From positions 21,327,943 through 21,391,942 of the forward strand of contig CM031864.1 in NCBI GenBank assembly GCA_018697195.1: 64,000 nucleotides of DNA. The letters are read 5' to 3'. Positions 37,434-50,000 of the stretch are shown piece by piece; the stretch's first letter is position 1, and the number at the start of each line of letters is the position of its first letter. A program made the position numbers and the translations under genes. The DNA comes from Certhia americana (Eukaryota > Chordata > Aves > Passeriformes > Certhiidae). The notes under the pieces were generated by a model, which worked only from the letters and a program-made list of their open reading frames with translations, did no database searches and was not told where the DNA came from.

Positions 37434-38778
37434 ATGGGTCCAGAGACCGCATAACACTAGGCAGGAGTGTGAGTAATCCTACTTGATCTGAAGCACAGAA
37501 AAAGCCTGACAGCCCTAAAGGAAGGATGCCCCTCCTTTCTCTCCACTACTGATCACAGCCTCCCTGGAATAAACCCAGTCAGGCTCACAGCTCCTCCTCA
37601 TTCTCATCTCTCTCCCCAGGCCCTTGCAGTGCAGTTTAGGATCCCCAGGCTGCAAGGTTGGATATCCTTGTGTGGGGGGAAGCAAAAGGAAAACAAAGGA
37701 GTTTCCTATGTAAATATAACTTAGCCCCAAGAATAGTGGTACTGTTTCCAATCATTATGTTTGTGGAGGTTTGTAATCAACTGACATAAGTAACTGTGTG
37801 ACAAGGTTAATTAGGTTGATTGACTCAGAGGAAAATGAGGCTATATGATATACACCTGGCTTTATATATTACATTTTGTTCATTTAGTTATAAGATCAAA
37901 AAAGGAGCTGTTTTCCACATCATAGGAAGCAGCACCATAGAAATACTCTCCATGATTTTTATAATGGTATAACTAGATTTTATATTACAAAAATCAGATT
38001 AGTGTAGATAACCTATTAAGAACAGGGAATTAATTTAATTGAGGTAAAAACACTTTGGCTTTCATCAGTTGTGCCACAAGGAAAGAAAAGTGGAAAGAAA
38101 AAATTAGAAAATAAAATTAAATGTATATCTGCACATTTAGAATTTAAAAGGCATAGCTTTTTCTGGAATGCTTTCTTGTTGCAATTACAAATTTTAGATT
38201 TTGTAACAGATTCACAGGTGGCAAAGTTGAGGTCAATGAAATTCTACTGGTATTTATCTACCAAATTGATCAGGATGGCCACAAATTCAGAACCACACAA
38301 ATTATTAAAATGGAAGTTAAACCTTGAACCTTCAAGATCTGGGGTTTTGGTTTGTTTGTTGTGTCCTGCCCTCCCAAACCTACAAAAGATCAGCATTCAG
38401 CTACTTGACTTCAATGATCACATCAATTTTCAAAAATACAACAATAAGCTTCCTCACAAGAGCAAAAATCTTCTAATCCGTTTTGGAACTAGACAAACCA
38501 AAATGCAGAAGGTATTTCCCTTTATATAATGAACATTAATTTTGTTTTTCTTCAAGTCACATTATTACATAGAAATGGAAAGAAGGGAAACTTGTTAATC
38601 TTCTTTCCCTCCTTCTCTTTGCTTCATATCGGTATAACCTTTTCTGGCAGTAGTGGGAATGCCAACGTTATGTGTTTCTAATAAAAGAAAGAACCTTTTT
38701 CAGATAGTACACCAGCTGCTAAGCATTTCAACAAAGTTTCATTTGAGAATTAATGTGCTTTTCTTAAACATTTTCTGC

Positions 38779-38781
<3 letters not shown>
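37434..38781. other. Unique DNA, no gene seen
   Basis: A long pyrimidine tract ending CTCTCTCCCCAG near 37,605-37,619 looks like a splice acceptor but has no good donor nearby. A 152-codon plus-strand frame (38,071-38,529) is Lys/Leu/Phe-rich, as A+T-rich DNA gives by chance, and is not a gene on this evidence. Confidence 0.55.

Positions 38782-38819
<38 letters not shown>
38782..38819. repeat. Poly(T) run of 38 nt
   Basis: An uninterrupted run of 38 T residues, the longest homopolymer in the window, directly after 'TTTTCTGCAGC'. On the minus strand this is a poly(A) run, so it could be the tail of a retroposed sequence lying to its right (38,820-39,060). I see no AATAAA at a suitable distance on the minus strand and no flanking target-site duplication. 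An expanded homopolymer is the simpler reading. Its exact length is likely to be unreliable in sequencing and polymorphic in the population. Confidence 0.95.
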
Positions 38820-38822
<3 letters not shown>

Positions 38823-41800
38823 GAGAGTTCTTTTAACACAATAAAACGACAGTTTCAAAGAGTCACCTGGAAGATCTCTACAAACTCTGCTAAGGCTTCT
38901 CCAATTTCACATTGGATTAGAACTCCTCTTGTGGTGAGGAGGAAAAGCGTTCCTGCCAGTGAGACCCAGCAATTTGTATGCAGACTGAAACATTGGTCAA
39001 GAAGCTGAATTATTATAACAAAAAACCCCAACCAAACCCAACCTCTCAAAATGTGTCCTTATCAATGGCTTAAAAACACAACTCACACACAAGTTAACCA
39101 GCTTTAAAAACAGGTCCTGACAGATGGCTTATTTGGAAATGCACAGGCAAACATGAGGTGTCAGAAGTCAGCTGGGAAGAGATACCTATGTACAGACAGA
39201 ATATTGCTGTAATTTTGTCTTCTTTATGGCCTTTATTTCCATTTGTGCAACTGTAAACCCAGTGTTTCATTTTCTGTTTTGTCTTTTCGGTGTGTGTGAA
39301 GCACTGATATTATAAGACAGTGAGTGATTAAATTTCCTTTCTACTCAATTATTTTACTTGCTCCTTTTTTCCCCTTTTAATCCTTCCCTTAGCCTTTCCC
39401 TCCTTAACATTTAATATTCTATTAATACAAAATTTCAAAGAAGACAATGATGTTTACCCTCACCAATTCTTTCTTCATGCTCTTATCATTTAGAAAATGG
39501 TGTTAAAAATAAGTAGCACCCATCAGCACATGAGAAAACCACACCAGATGGCAACAGCCAGCTCCCAAACAACAGCCCTAAAATGGTTCTTAAGAGTTTT
39601 CATTGCCAGCTACATGTTCCAAATAAATGCAGATACTCCCAACCTCAAAATCACTCTGAACTCTATCAGCTGTCTACAGAGACACAGCACTTCAAACACT
39701 GGAATTGGAGGAGGAAGAGCAACCATTAAGAAAAGTAATGATGCAAACAACAGAGAGGCAATACAAAAATTTAACTTCAAGGTTCCTAGTTCAGTATGTT
39801 TCAAAATACTTGGACTAAAAGCCTGTGACATGTGCATGAGCTCTCAGATCACAGTTCCAACAGTATAAACGGCATCCAAACTGGATTTATTTAAAAATCA
39901 GCCTTTTTATTTGAAAAAAAATGTTGCCTTTGTGACGAGGCTGTGTGTACAACTTACAAATATTTTACTGAATTATTACAGAGTGACAATTTAACAAAAG
40001 CATCATGGATTACACATGAACAAGTTTTCCCCCTCCCTCTTAGAAATTATCAGACATTGTAGCAAAGAAGCTGCATCGATAATCAGACAGTGAATGGGCA
40101 AAAATACCTCTCTATCTCTGAGTGAACTTACTCTCCTTCCTACAAAGAATAACCACAGCAGGATAATCTCAGATGTGTACAACCACAATCACCAGATCTG
40201 GACACTTTACAACTGGAGTGATTATTGCTAGTGATTATTGCTTTCTTTTCCAATGTAAACCAGGAATTACAAGAATATGTATCAATAGGATGTACCAGAA
40301 TCCATGTACTGTTGGTGGAAAAAAAATCTATATGGGGAAACACCCTTTTTTTTTGCTCATTAGGGGGGATAATTGCATGGTCAGAATAATAATGGTGCAG
40401 GCCTGTTCTCAGTAAAATATTAATATCTTTTCAGAAAAATCCATTCACAGTTGAAATAAAATGCAGTGCAGAGGAGCTGAAAAATCATCTTCACACAGAA
40501 TATTTCTCTATCATCCATGTCAATTGTTAACTAATTTTTATTTTAAAACATTTTAATAACTTTTCAAACAAAAAGAAAATATGGAACAGAAGGTAATTTG
40601 TGTGTAGAGGTTGAGTGTTGAGGAAGTGTGTCACGTTCTTCAGCCATTCTCCAACATGGCCTCATAACAATGACAGCTTGTGAGTATACATAATTACAGA
40701 TGTAAATTTGCTCCAGCAATGATGCATGTGCATGATTTGTGGCATTTAGGTGTCACACACTTCACGTGTAAGTAACACAAATTGTGTTCAAAATAGTTTC
40801 AGGCACCAAATGATGAAAATGACAAGCAGAAAAAGGAATACAAACTGATAGCTAAGCTCCTGTCTGGGAAGGAGTGGCACGTGCTGGCAAGAACACCTCA
40901 GCTGAAAAACTTGCTCTGTGTAACATAGGAAATAGATAACATGCAAAAATTCTTGTTGTTAAGTAAATGTAATCAACTCTAGTGTCTAAATTTTTATATC
41001 CAAATATTCAATTTGGTGCACAAATGAGATCAGCTTCAAAGACAAAGCATTTCAGAGTGACCTGGATGTGCAGATTCCCACACTGTCCTCTTTGATTCAA
41101 TGCAGACAGTCAGAGCAGCATCTAGCTTTAAGATTTTAGTACATACATACTATTATACAGCATTTGTATTAAAATTCAGTATTTGTATTAAAAGGAAGAG
41201 AGCAGAGAGAGACAGTGCACCTACTCTGACCCCTGGCTGGGAATGGTAAAGCCAGGTGACCAAGTTTCTTTACTGTTCATTAGCAATGGAGTATCCAGCT
41301 ACTCTGTGCCTCAAAACGTAAGCAGGAGGAAAAGAATGTTACTTTTACCAAGAGCATAAGTACTTATTTTAGTAAATACCTATCTGAAGATAAACCTTAA
41401 ACAATAGAACAAGTTTGAAATTTCCCCAATACAATCTTAACAAACTAGTCTGTGTTTTAGAGTCTAATTTATGTGTTCATATCATAAGTAACACTATTAA
41501 AAACAATTTATGAAAAACTACTGGTAGAGTCAGTTATGTGATACTTTTGTTTGCTTTCTTTTCAGCAGCTTTAATTGAGTTTTTAATGAAGTGTCATTCC
41601 CTGCCATCAGCAGATCAGGCATGTACTACTTTTGTTGTAGCTGCAGTGTAACCCCTCCAGCCCTTCAGCCCGTAAAACATGGCAGTACTAAAAAAAGAAA
41701 TTAGCAGCACTGTTTTGCTGTCTTACACGTATATAAATACAATTATATATTGTATACAAATATATATTGTATATATTGATTATATAAATAAAATTAAAAA

Positions 41801-44800
41801 CCCTATGATTTTCTTTCTAGTGGTCTCAAAAATACATCATTCTGTACTTTTTGATAGTATAGAGAAATGTTAGCTAGCTACAAGTGAAAAGATCTGGCAT
41901 TTTCACTCAGCTGTGCAAATGTTAGGTGAACAACCTGAAGCATAATGTCTGAAAAAAGTAACATATTATGAATACTATGTTGCAATATGTCCATAAATAA
42001 TATACCATGAGTTACTATGGTAACTATTTGGCTTTGAGATCATTGGGTTGGATTTTTTTTTCTAGTATGTAAGAAAAAAAAATTCACATATTCATGGCAT
42101 TATCAGATACATTTGATTCCAAGCAGCTTACTATTTTAAGTATTGTTCCATCCTCAAAAATGACTCTGGGAGAACGCATTTTTGACTCAGCAAGCTTTTC
42201 TTAGGTCACTTACTCCACAGTGTTCAAGCAAGCAAGAAACATCATTTAGCAAAAGGAAAAAAAAAAAAAAAAAGCAGATCCTTTACCTGGAAAATGTTCA
42301 AGTTGGGCAAGTTTTGTTGAATAAAACATTTCTTCAGGAACATGTCTTGTTTCCATACCTGGTAAATTCTTTCATATTCTGTAAAAATATTACATATGTA
42401 CAAGAATGAAATTTGAGGTGGTCCCTGATGTAGTAGTGGTTGAAGAGGTGGTGCACGAGTGTTCAAACAGCAGTCTGCAAGTGAGCAAAATACAAACAAC
42501 ATCATGTCAACTAATGCTTTAGCTAAAAAAAAAAAAAAAGCAAATAATTTGCTATTTCATTTTAGCTTAGTAAAAGAAAGAGGAGTAGTAAATGTTAAAA
42601 AAATGAATAACCTAAATTTTCTTATTATGTAATTATGGTTTTGTAATGGTCCATATAATTGAAATTTATTTTTAAAGATCAGACATAGAAAGGAAGAGAA
42701 TCCACAACAAAGACTTTTAAGAATCATTACTATTCAAAAATTGCATTTTCAAGGCAATATTCAACTGTGCTAGAAAACCTCTTGGACAGAACAATAATTC
42801 AGTGAGGCTTTAGTTGCACAGTGCCACAAAAACATTTCTGAAGCTACTTACAGAGGGCAGAAATAACAGAATACTCTAAGGAAAGCAATAAAGAAATTAG
42901 TCGAAGTTAAAAAACAGTACTTGCTCTATACTTGAATGCATTTGCATATAGCAGGTACACACATATACATGTATGCACGTACACATAAAATAAAACGGGA
43001 TTGAAGACAACCCATATCAGCCAGCAAATATTTTCTCACATTATTCTTAGGCCATTTTTAAAAAGTCACTGTTTTCATACATAAAACCCCTAACAATAAA
43101 ATTAACTCTCCTGTGAATACCTTTAGTTTTACCTGCCTGCTTTTAAGTTGAGTAAACAAAAATATAAGTGACTGAACAAAAAGTATTATTATTAAAGTAG
43201 TATAGTGTGTTTAGAGCTCCTATGTGGATTTAGTCCTCATGATTTACCTTTCTGTAAAATAAAGCAAATAGTTAAGCAGAGACTGGCTTTGCACAAAGCC
43301 TACTGGTGATTTTTGCACGGGTACTTTTTGGAAGGGTCTCTTTGGTTGGTTAATTGTTTTTTTGGCCGTACATTTTTTTACAGCTGTGTTTCTCACTCTT
43401 CCCTAACAGTCCAGAAACACACAGGGCCAAAAGCCACAATCATTTAGTGCAGTACAGACATATTTTTTAAGGCAAAACTGACCAGGGCTCTTGTACATGA
43501 AACAATAATTCACAACTCCACATTCTACAGCCTTGCTGGTTTAGGGCATGAGGGGGGTGTCCTACCACCCCTCAGCACAAGGCAGAAGTTAGTCCACAAA
43601 AGATTTAACTTATTTCTGCACTGGATATTGATCAGTGAAACAGCCTGTATTCTGCCTTGTGCAGCATATATAACTCTCTTTTTTTTTCACATTTTAATTG
43701 ATCATTGATATGCACAATAGAAGGCAATTGTCCCTAAGATTTTTTTAGGAGAATTATCAGAAAGTGTGATGCCTCATTTACTGGATAATAAATGTTCTAT
43801 CATGGTAATAACTGCAGGGAAGGGTATGTTTCTGAAACAGCTTTTCTAGCTGGAGAAATGGATTAGAGAGATTACCATTTCATCAAAGTGGCAGAACAGT
43901 TGAGAGGAAATATGGAAGGAAATTTTTGTATAATTTCTGTAGAGTTGCTATTTGTCAAACCCCACTGGCATCAATCATGCTATGTCTTTTCTCCTGATGC
44001 AATCACATCAAAAAAGGTTCCTCTTTAATATGCATGTGTTAGAGTAAAAGAAGACATATAATTCAAATTTCTTTGAATTCTACTATCATCTAGATAAGAA
44101 ATGCACAAATGATACTATAATTTTAATTTCAGTTTATAAGTCTTTCCCAACATTAAAGAAATTTTTTTATCTTGATCATATTTTCTATAGCAGATTTTTA
44201 AACTAGCATTGTACCATGATTTCCAGCAAGGTACCCAGTCCTGTGTATAAATAAGGAACACATCGATTCTTAGACATGAAATTCACATATAGAAAACTTG
44301 AGAGGCCTGACATTCTTGAAGAATAATGGTGATTAACATGCCTGGACTGCATTCAGTCAAGAACCATGTTAATGGATTTTGGAGAAGGCATTCCTATCGA
44401 CCCATGCAACCCTGTAGTGAAGTCATTAAAGAACAAAAAATAACCATTAAAAGGATTTTCTGCATGTAAAAAAAGTAGTTGTTGAATTAGAATAGGGGAA
44501 CTTAGAAGTCAGATCATACCTTCTTTTCAGAAGTGTCTTTTTTATTATATTCTGCTTTCCTTATCTCCCCTCACCCCAAGTTTCAAACAGAACATATTTT
44601 CTTTACAAAATCACATAAAAAAAGTATAACTAGTTGTAGTATGATTTCCATATGTTGTTCAAGTGAGACTTGAGAGGCATACAGAAGCTTAAACTGGTGG
44701 AAATGCTGCCTAGTGCCAGAGGAGCTGTGGCACTAGAACACAAAATGTCTGTGGTTGGGACATAACATAATTGTAGTGAAGATCAGTGTATCAGAGGAAA

Positions 44801-45039
44801 ATACTGAATAGAAAAATACAGAAAAATCAAATAGCTTATCACTCAAAGTTTTGAAAGTCAGCATATGTAACAGCTTATCTGAATAATCACAGCTTTCATG
44901 CATTTGGGATTGGGCATGCAGAAAGCTACATGCAGGCTCCTGAAAAGTAGACATCAGAGAACAAAGACTGCAGTTCCTTTGAAATTTTCCTAATAATACA
45001 AAGGATCTTAAAATTTATAGCATAGAGGCATAATTGCTT
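38820..45039. other. Unique A+T-rich DNA, no gene seen
   Basis: No coding exon, RNA gene or classified transposon. It contains A runs at 42,257 and 42,525, small duplications at 40,217 and 41,158, and an A+T-only stretch around 41,728-41,800. The DNA right of the T run (38,820-39,060) was examined as a possible retrocopy and not accepted. Confidence 0.6.
40217..40242. repeat. 13-bp perfect tandem duplication
   Basis: AGTGATTATTGCT occurs twice with no spacer. Other small tandem duplications are at 13,313-13,330 (9 bp twice), 28,587-28,627 (13 bp plus TATC, 22-bp period), 30,752-30,780 (14/15 bp) and 41,158-41,195 (19 bp, imperfect). These are ordinary replication-slippage products. Confidence 0.9.
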
Positions 45040-45400
45040 TTAAATGGTGTTTGTCAGAATTTTTTATGAGGTGTCCTAGGCCTTTAGCTCCTCATTAAAA
45101 GGCTACAGCATGTTTGTATTTTGTTTAGTTATTTGCATAATGTAAAAATATTACCTAGCAATTAATGTATGTAGATTATATTGCAGTGACACTTCCTCGC
45201 AGTGAATTCTGTCTTCCCCTGCAGATGTGTTTGTTACTGTGTCCATAATTAAGCAGTTTTTCTTAGACACACCCTGGTATCTAGGTGTCTCTGTAGACAG
45301 TGTTTAGCATGCTTACACAGCACGCTCCAGTCTGTGCAGCTGTAGTTTTCTAATTATCTCCATGACTTGAAGCACAAACCTGGAAGAATATAACCCAAAG
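45040..45400. promoter_or_regulatory. Candidate conserved non-coding block with octamer
   Basis: Contains a perfect POU octamer ATTTGCAT (45,131-45,138) in the extended form ATTTGCATAATG, a CAATTAATG core shortly after, TAATTA at 45,351-45,356, and CpG-bearing 'CAGCACGCTCCAG'. No repeat or open frame. Inference from motif density only. Confidence 0.3.
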
Positions 45401-46579
45401 TGACCAGGACAGTGTGTTATTCCTGGGTAACACTCACTTTGCTACAACCCCAGCAGGATTCCAATGGAGGGGTCACATGCCATGCAATATTATCATGCTG
45501 TACATATTTAAGGTTGAGGATTAAGCCTGGTAGCTGAACAGAACTCAATCCCATCCTCAATCCATGAATCACCTGCAATGCCAGACCTGCAGCAGGTATA
45601 CAATAGGGCTAGCCTGGAATTTGATCTGGTTTTGCCTGCTGATAAAGTCAATCATATGTTTAATCTGGTTAGATTAATACTTACACAAGCTTAGAGGGTC
45701 AACAACAAAATTCCCACCACTGTACATGATCTCCCCTCAGCATTACTTAAGGATGACAGAGATCAAATCCCACAAACTTTCACGTCTCCTCTGTCTCATA
45801 CGTACCTGCCGTCTCACAAAGCACTCAGATTGACTAAACTCATACTGGACATTAATTATTCCTTCCCCAAAAATTGGAAGTTTCACTGTGGTACATTTTT
45901 GGATGGTTTCACAATACTGCAACTCAACAACTCAAAAAATTTGCACAGATATGCTCTTAATTGGTCCCTTTGATCAATGAAATAGGAGTGAATAAAAAAG
46001 AGCTTTTATTTATTTTTGAAAAATTCAGCCTCCCTTCCTTGGTCTGATTTTTTTTTGGCGCCCAGGGATTGCAGTCTGTATAATGGAATTGGAATAATTC
46101 CTGCTTTTGGACAGTCGGGGCAGACTTTGGAGTGAAATCATTTGTAATGTATCAGCAGTTTAGACTCTATTCTATGCCAGGAGTAATGCACCTAGATGGT
46201 TCCAGATTTTGGGGGGACTTTTTGGTAAAACTGTCCTAAGTTTTTAGTTAAACTAAAAATCTCATAAAGCATTATATGAAATAAATTTTTAAAAATTATT
46301 AGCTGAACATAATGCATCATTCAAGATTTTCATGTCCTGAGGAGGTATATTTTTACATAGCTATGGCAACATTCACTAGGCTTTCAGATCTTTTTAAAAG
46401 GGAGACTACCTAAAAAAATTGAGGTATATTAGAAAAATTAGGTGAAAAATCAAGCACTTTAGATAGTTTTGAAACAATAAGCCTTCATAGCTTTTAAAAA
46501 GTATGTTTCAATATTTAACTTTCATAACTTGCCAGCTTTACACATTTACTACCTTTCATCAATTCTTCTGATGCCATAG

Positions 46580-46601
46580 CCAGACAAAAAAAATTGTCTG
46601 G
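46580..46601. repeat. Inverted repeat, 8-bp stem with A6 loop
   Basis: CCAGACAA and TTGTCTGG form a perfect 8-bp inverted repeat around six A residues. The stem plus loop contains CAGAC, a SMAD half-site, on both strands. Similar short hairpins are GTGGTGG/CCACCAC at 10,995-11,014 and AGCCCTCA/TGAGGGCT at 28,041-28,061. Confidence 0.9.
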
Positions 46602-46639
46602 AAAAAGTAGCAGTTTTATTCTTAATAAATAAGTGCTGG

Positions 46640-47050
46640 CTTTAATTGGCATTAAAGGTCAGTTGGAAAAATACATGTTTCCATTAACCAGCCGTTCATT
46701 CTAGTAAGAGAAGTTTTACAGACAGCAAATGCACTGTGCCAGACGTGGATGAAGTGTTTCTGCACATGCATAGCTTTTGGCAAGATAAATTTCCCTGGCT
46801 TCTCTGGGGCTTTTGCTCCTATAATGCTATCCAGAAAACTCAAACTGATTGCAGGGTGTATTCAGATGAAGGAGCTCAGGTTTCTGGGCTGACTGAGCAT
46901 CTGCAGATCATCAGCAGTTCTAAAGTGTTCAACTCTGCAGCACTATTGCTACACCATTTTATCAGATCATCTGAAGATGAGCTGTCCATAATTTGGGGCA
47001 CACACTCAAAGCCTATGCAATCCCTAATCATGGTTATGGCTTAAGATATT
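46640..47050. promoter_or_regulatory. Unique block of balanced composition, possible conserved element
   Basis: Balanced base composition with few homopolymers, holding 'GCCAGACGTGGATG', 'CAGCCGTTCATT' and 'CTCCTATAATGC'. A 102-codon open frame lies on the plus strand (46,736-47,044, non-ATG-like context) and a 63-codon one on the minus strand; neither resembles a known protein. It could be a regulatory element, an exon of an unknown transcript, or plain unique DNA. Confidence 0.2.
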
Positions 47051-50000
47051 TCTCCAGGTAAAAGAAAAACTCCACTGGGAAAATGGTGATGCTAAAACTG
47101 CCAGGCTGTCCCTGGGCTCTCTCCACTGTACTCATGAGCTGCCTCCCTTTAGAGTAGCATATCCACCACTTAACTAGCAGAGTGGATTCAAACATCTCAT
47201 TTTCCAGCATGGCACCTATGTAACATGATTGCAGTGCAGAAAAAAAAACATTTACTGTTGCTTCATATCATTAGTCTATCACTGGTCCACTGAGGCATGC
47301 AAACACTTCCGAATTCTTTGCCAAGACAACAAAATTGCAATAAATATAACACTGCCAAGAGCCTGCATGCTAGAAACAGGAAAAAGAGCAAAGCTTGAAA
47401 TTCACAATGCATTCCCTGGAAAAGGAATTCTGCATTTAGAGAGACCAACAGCCCATGTCCAGGTGGCTAGCAGCTCTCTGTCAGGAGAGCTCCTGTCAGC
47501 CCCACTTCTTCTTTCTTGGCAGAAAACGACACTGCTCAGGGCCTCCTGCTTGTCTGGCAGGGAGGCAAAGCTTCCGATTCTTAATTCAGCCACTCTCAGA
47601 GAACACATTATATTATCTAAGAAGCTGGGAACTTTTACTTAGTTTGGATCTACCACCAGCAAAGTAGCAATGTGATATGTAAATATGGCCTCTTGTAAAA
47701 TCCTCTGATATTTTGGTTTCTGTCCGCAAGGAGATTTCCAAGCCCTCCTGAGAAGGTATATGCTACCCTTCTTTAACTGGAGGTGTATGTGTGCAGTTAT
47801 GGGACCAGGCACAGCAAAGCCATGCAGCACAATTTCTTGAGCTCATACTTACTACCAGAAAAGTAAAATTCAAAGTCAAAAATTCTCCATTTACTGCCTC
47901 TGTATTTAGCTTAAAAAATGTCATATATTTATGGCTAGTAACCACTCCTGAATGAACACCAGCCAAGACAATAAAAGGGAAAACAATTTTGCCCAAAAGG
48001 ATTATGAGGACCTCACCCGCTAAAAGAAGCTATGAATAGGATTAAGGGATTAGTTAAGCAAACAAACAGTGGTAGCAAAAATGGTTGAACCAGCTTTTAA
48101 ACAGCACAAGAAAAGGTGAGATAAACTGGCCAGAAATATTACAGGTCTAAGCCAAGGACCAAAACCCCCACTGCTTCTGTCTCCCAGAAGAGAGAGACCT
48201 GAAGAGGATGTCCAGGAAAGGATAACTACAAATGTTCCAGTCTTGGTTTTATGTACAAATAAAAGGCTCAAATGATCAGCTGAGACTGTTTTAATAACAT
48301 GGTGACTGCTTGTAATCTCTTGCTGCATATATCTAGAGAGCTAATAAATAGTTAAGTACCTCTTTCCCTCTTCTAGGGCATATCAGGTCATGGGTATATG
48401 CTATTAAAGCATTGTGAAGAACACCTCGACCTCATTGCATGATCAAATGCATGGGCTCCACAAAAGAAATCATAATGCATGCTTCATTCCACTGTACAGC
48501 CAGGGAGGAACACACTTGCTGTGAAACAGAGTATTCTCTAGAGCACCTATGGAATGAGGAAAATGCAAAGGAGCTTGGTATTAGGGCAACTGGAAAAAAC
48601 CACAACATAATTTCAAAAATCTCTGAAATATCATCAGAAAATAAATCTTCTTCACAAAAATGTAAAAGTTCAAAGACTACAATAATTTTTAATATATGAT
48701 TTCCTTCTTTCCTTCAATATTTAATCATTGAGAAACACATAATAAATTCAGTTATTTTTTCTGGTAGACTTTTAAAAGCCAAATAACTCTGCTTGTAGTT
48801 CCACCCATCTGGATAGTTACACAACAGAATATGACTCTAAAATACAATAAAAAGAGCAAACAATGCTAAACCCAGCATTCTAGCAAAGCCAGGAATAAAA
48901 GAAAAAATAATTACAAATATCATAATTAATACCAATGTTAATTCTTCACAAATTAATGCACTACACTAGTAGCATGACTAGCTCTCTAAGGCACCCTTGT
49001 TGTGCCAGGTACCCATACTGTGACCACAGGACTCTCTGATCCTGTCACTGGTCACTCAAAGCCTGTCAGCATATTTTCCACCTGGCTGATGATGATGGAA
49101 TGAAATCATGCCCAACATGTTAAAACAGTCATTTGTTTGATTTCAGCTTCTGGCAGACCAAACAGTACCTTGTCCATCTTCTCCAGGGAAATCTTTAAAT
49201 TACAGTGAACCTTTCCTGTTCCTTTCCTGTTCCACTCTTTCTGCCCCAGTTTAAGGACAAGGATGCCTAAAGACAGAAATGTGGCAGGGTTTTTGCAGAA
49301 GTGTAGACTCTTGAAAGTCAACAATGCATTCAGTCAGATTTCCTGACTTTCATTTCACAACAAAGTTGGACAGCCACAAATGTTATGGAAATATCATCAA
49401 ACAATACAGCTACAAAGCTCCTGTTCAGTTTTGCAGTTACCAAAGCTGAGAAGATTTAAGTAAGAGATGAAATATCCTTTGTTCCCACACATATTATCCA
49501 CATCTTGCATAGTATCTCTAGCTGTTAAAATAGTGATGAAAGACCCTTGAAGGAAGTAATCTTACTCTTTTTTTAAACAGATCTCATGCCAATTTTCATT
49601 TCCTCAGATATTAATAAAGGAGTTATTACAAAAAAAAAATATACATAGCACATACAGAATATACCAGAACAGGTCACTGCCAGAAGATTTATACTACTGC
49701 CCATCTTGCTGTCTAAACATGACAAGCATGTGAAATCTAAACTAGGCTGCATGAATGATGTCCCTGCAACAAAAATCTATGAGAGCTAATTGCAAAACAG
49801 AGTGTAATAAGAAAGATGTTTTCTAAGTTGTGGCATGGATTTTCCTTAGCCAGTTGAATAACTCCATAAGTCAAACAAAGCAGACATAAAAAACATGGCT
49901 CCAAAACCTATCGGCCAACATGCAGCAAAACCCAGGCATTCTTGTTTCATACTGATGACTGATGATACAATTTTCCTTCACAATTATTTAAAGTTTCTAA

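Noticed and set aside
37590..37660. Splice acceptor CTCTCTCCCCAG with a short exon
   Set aside because: No donor better than AAG|GTTGGA follows within a plausible exon length.
38071..38529. 152-codon open frame on the plus strand
   Set aside because: Lys/Leu/Phe/Asn-rich as expected from A+T-rich DNA. There is no domain and no splice context, and the length is not surprising in 64 kb.
38653..38844. Open frame with a poly-Phe run
   Set aside because: Produced by the 38-nt T run.
38820..39060. Processed retrocopy on the minus strand ending in the T run
   Set aside because: No AATAAA at the right distance on the minus strand, no target-site duplication, and the 64-codon frame is not recognisable.
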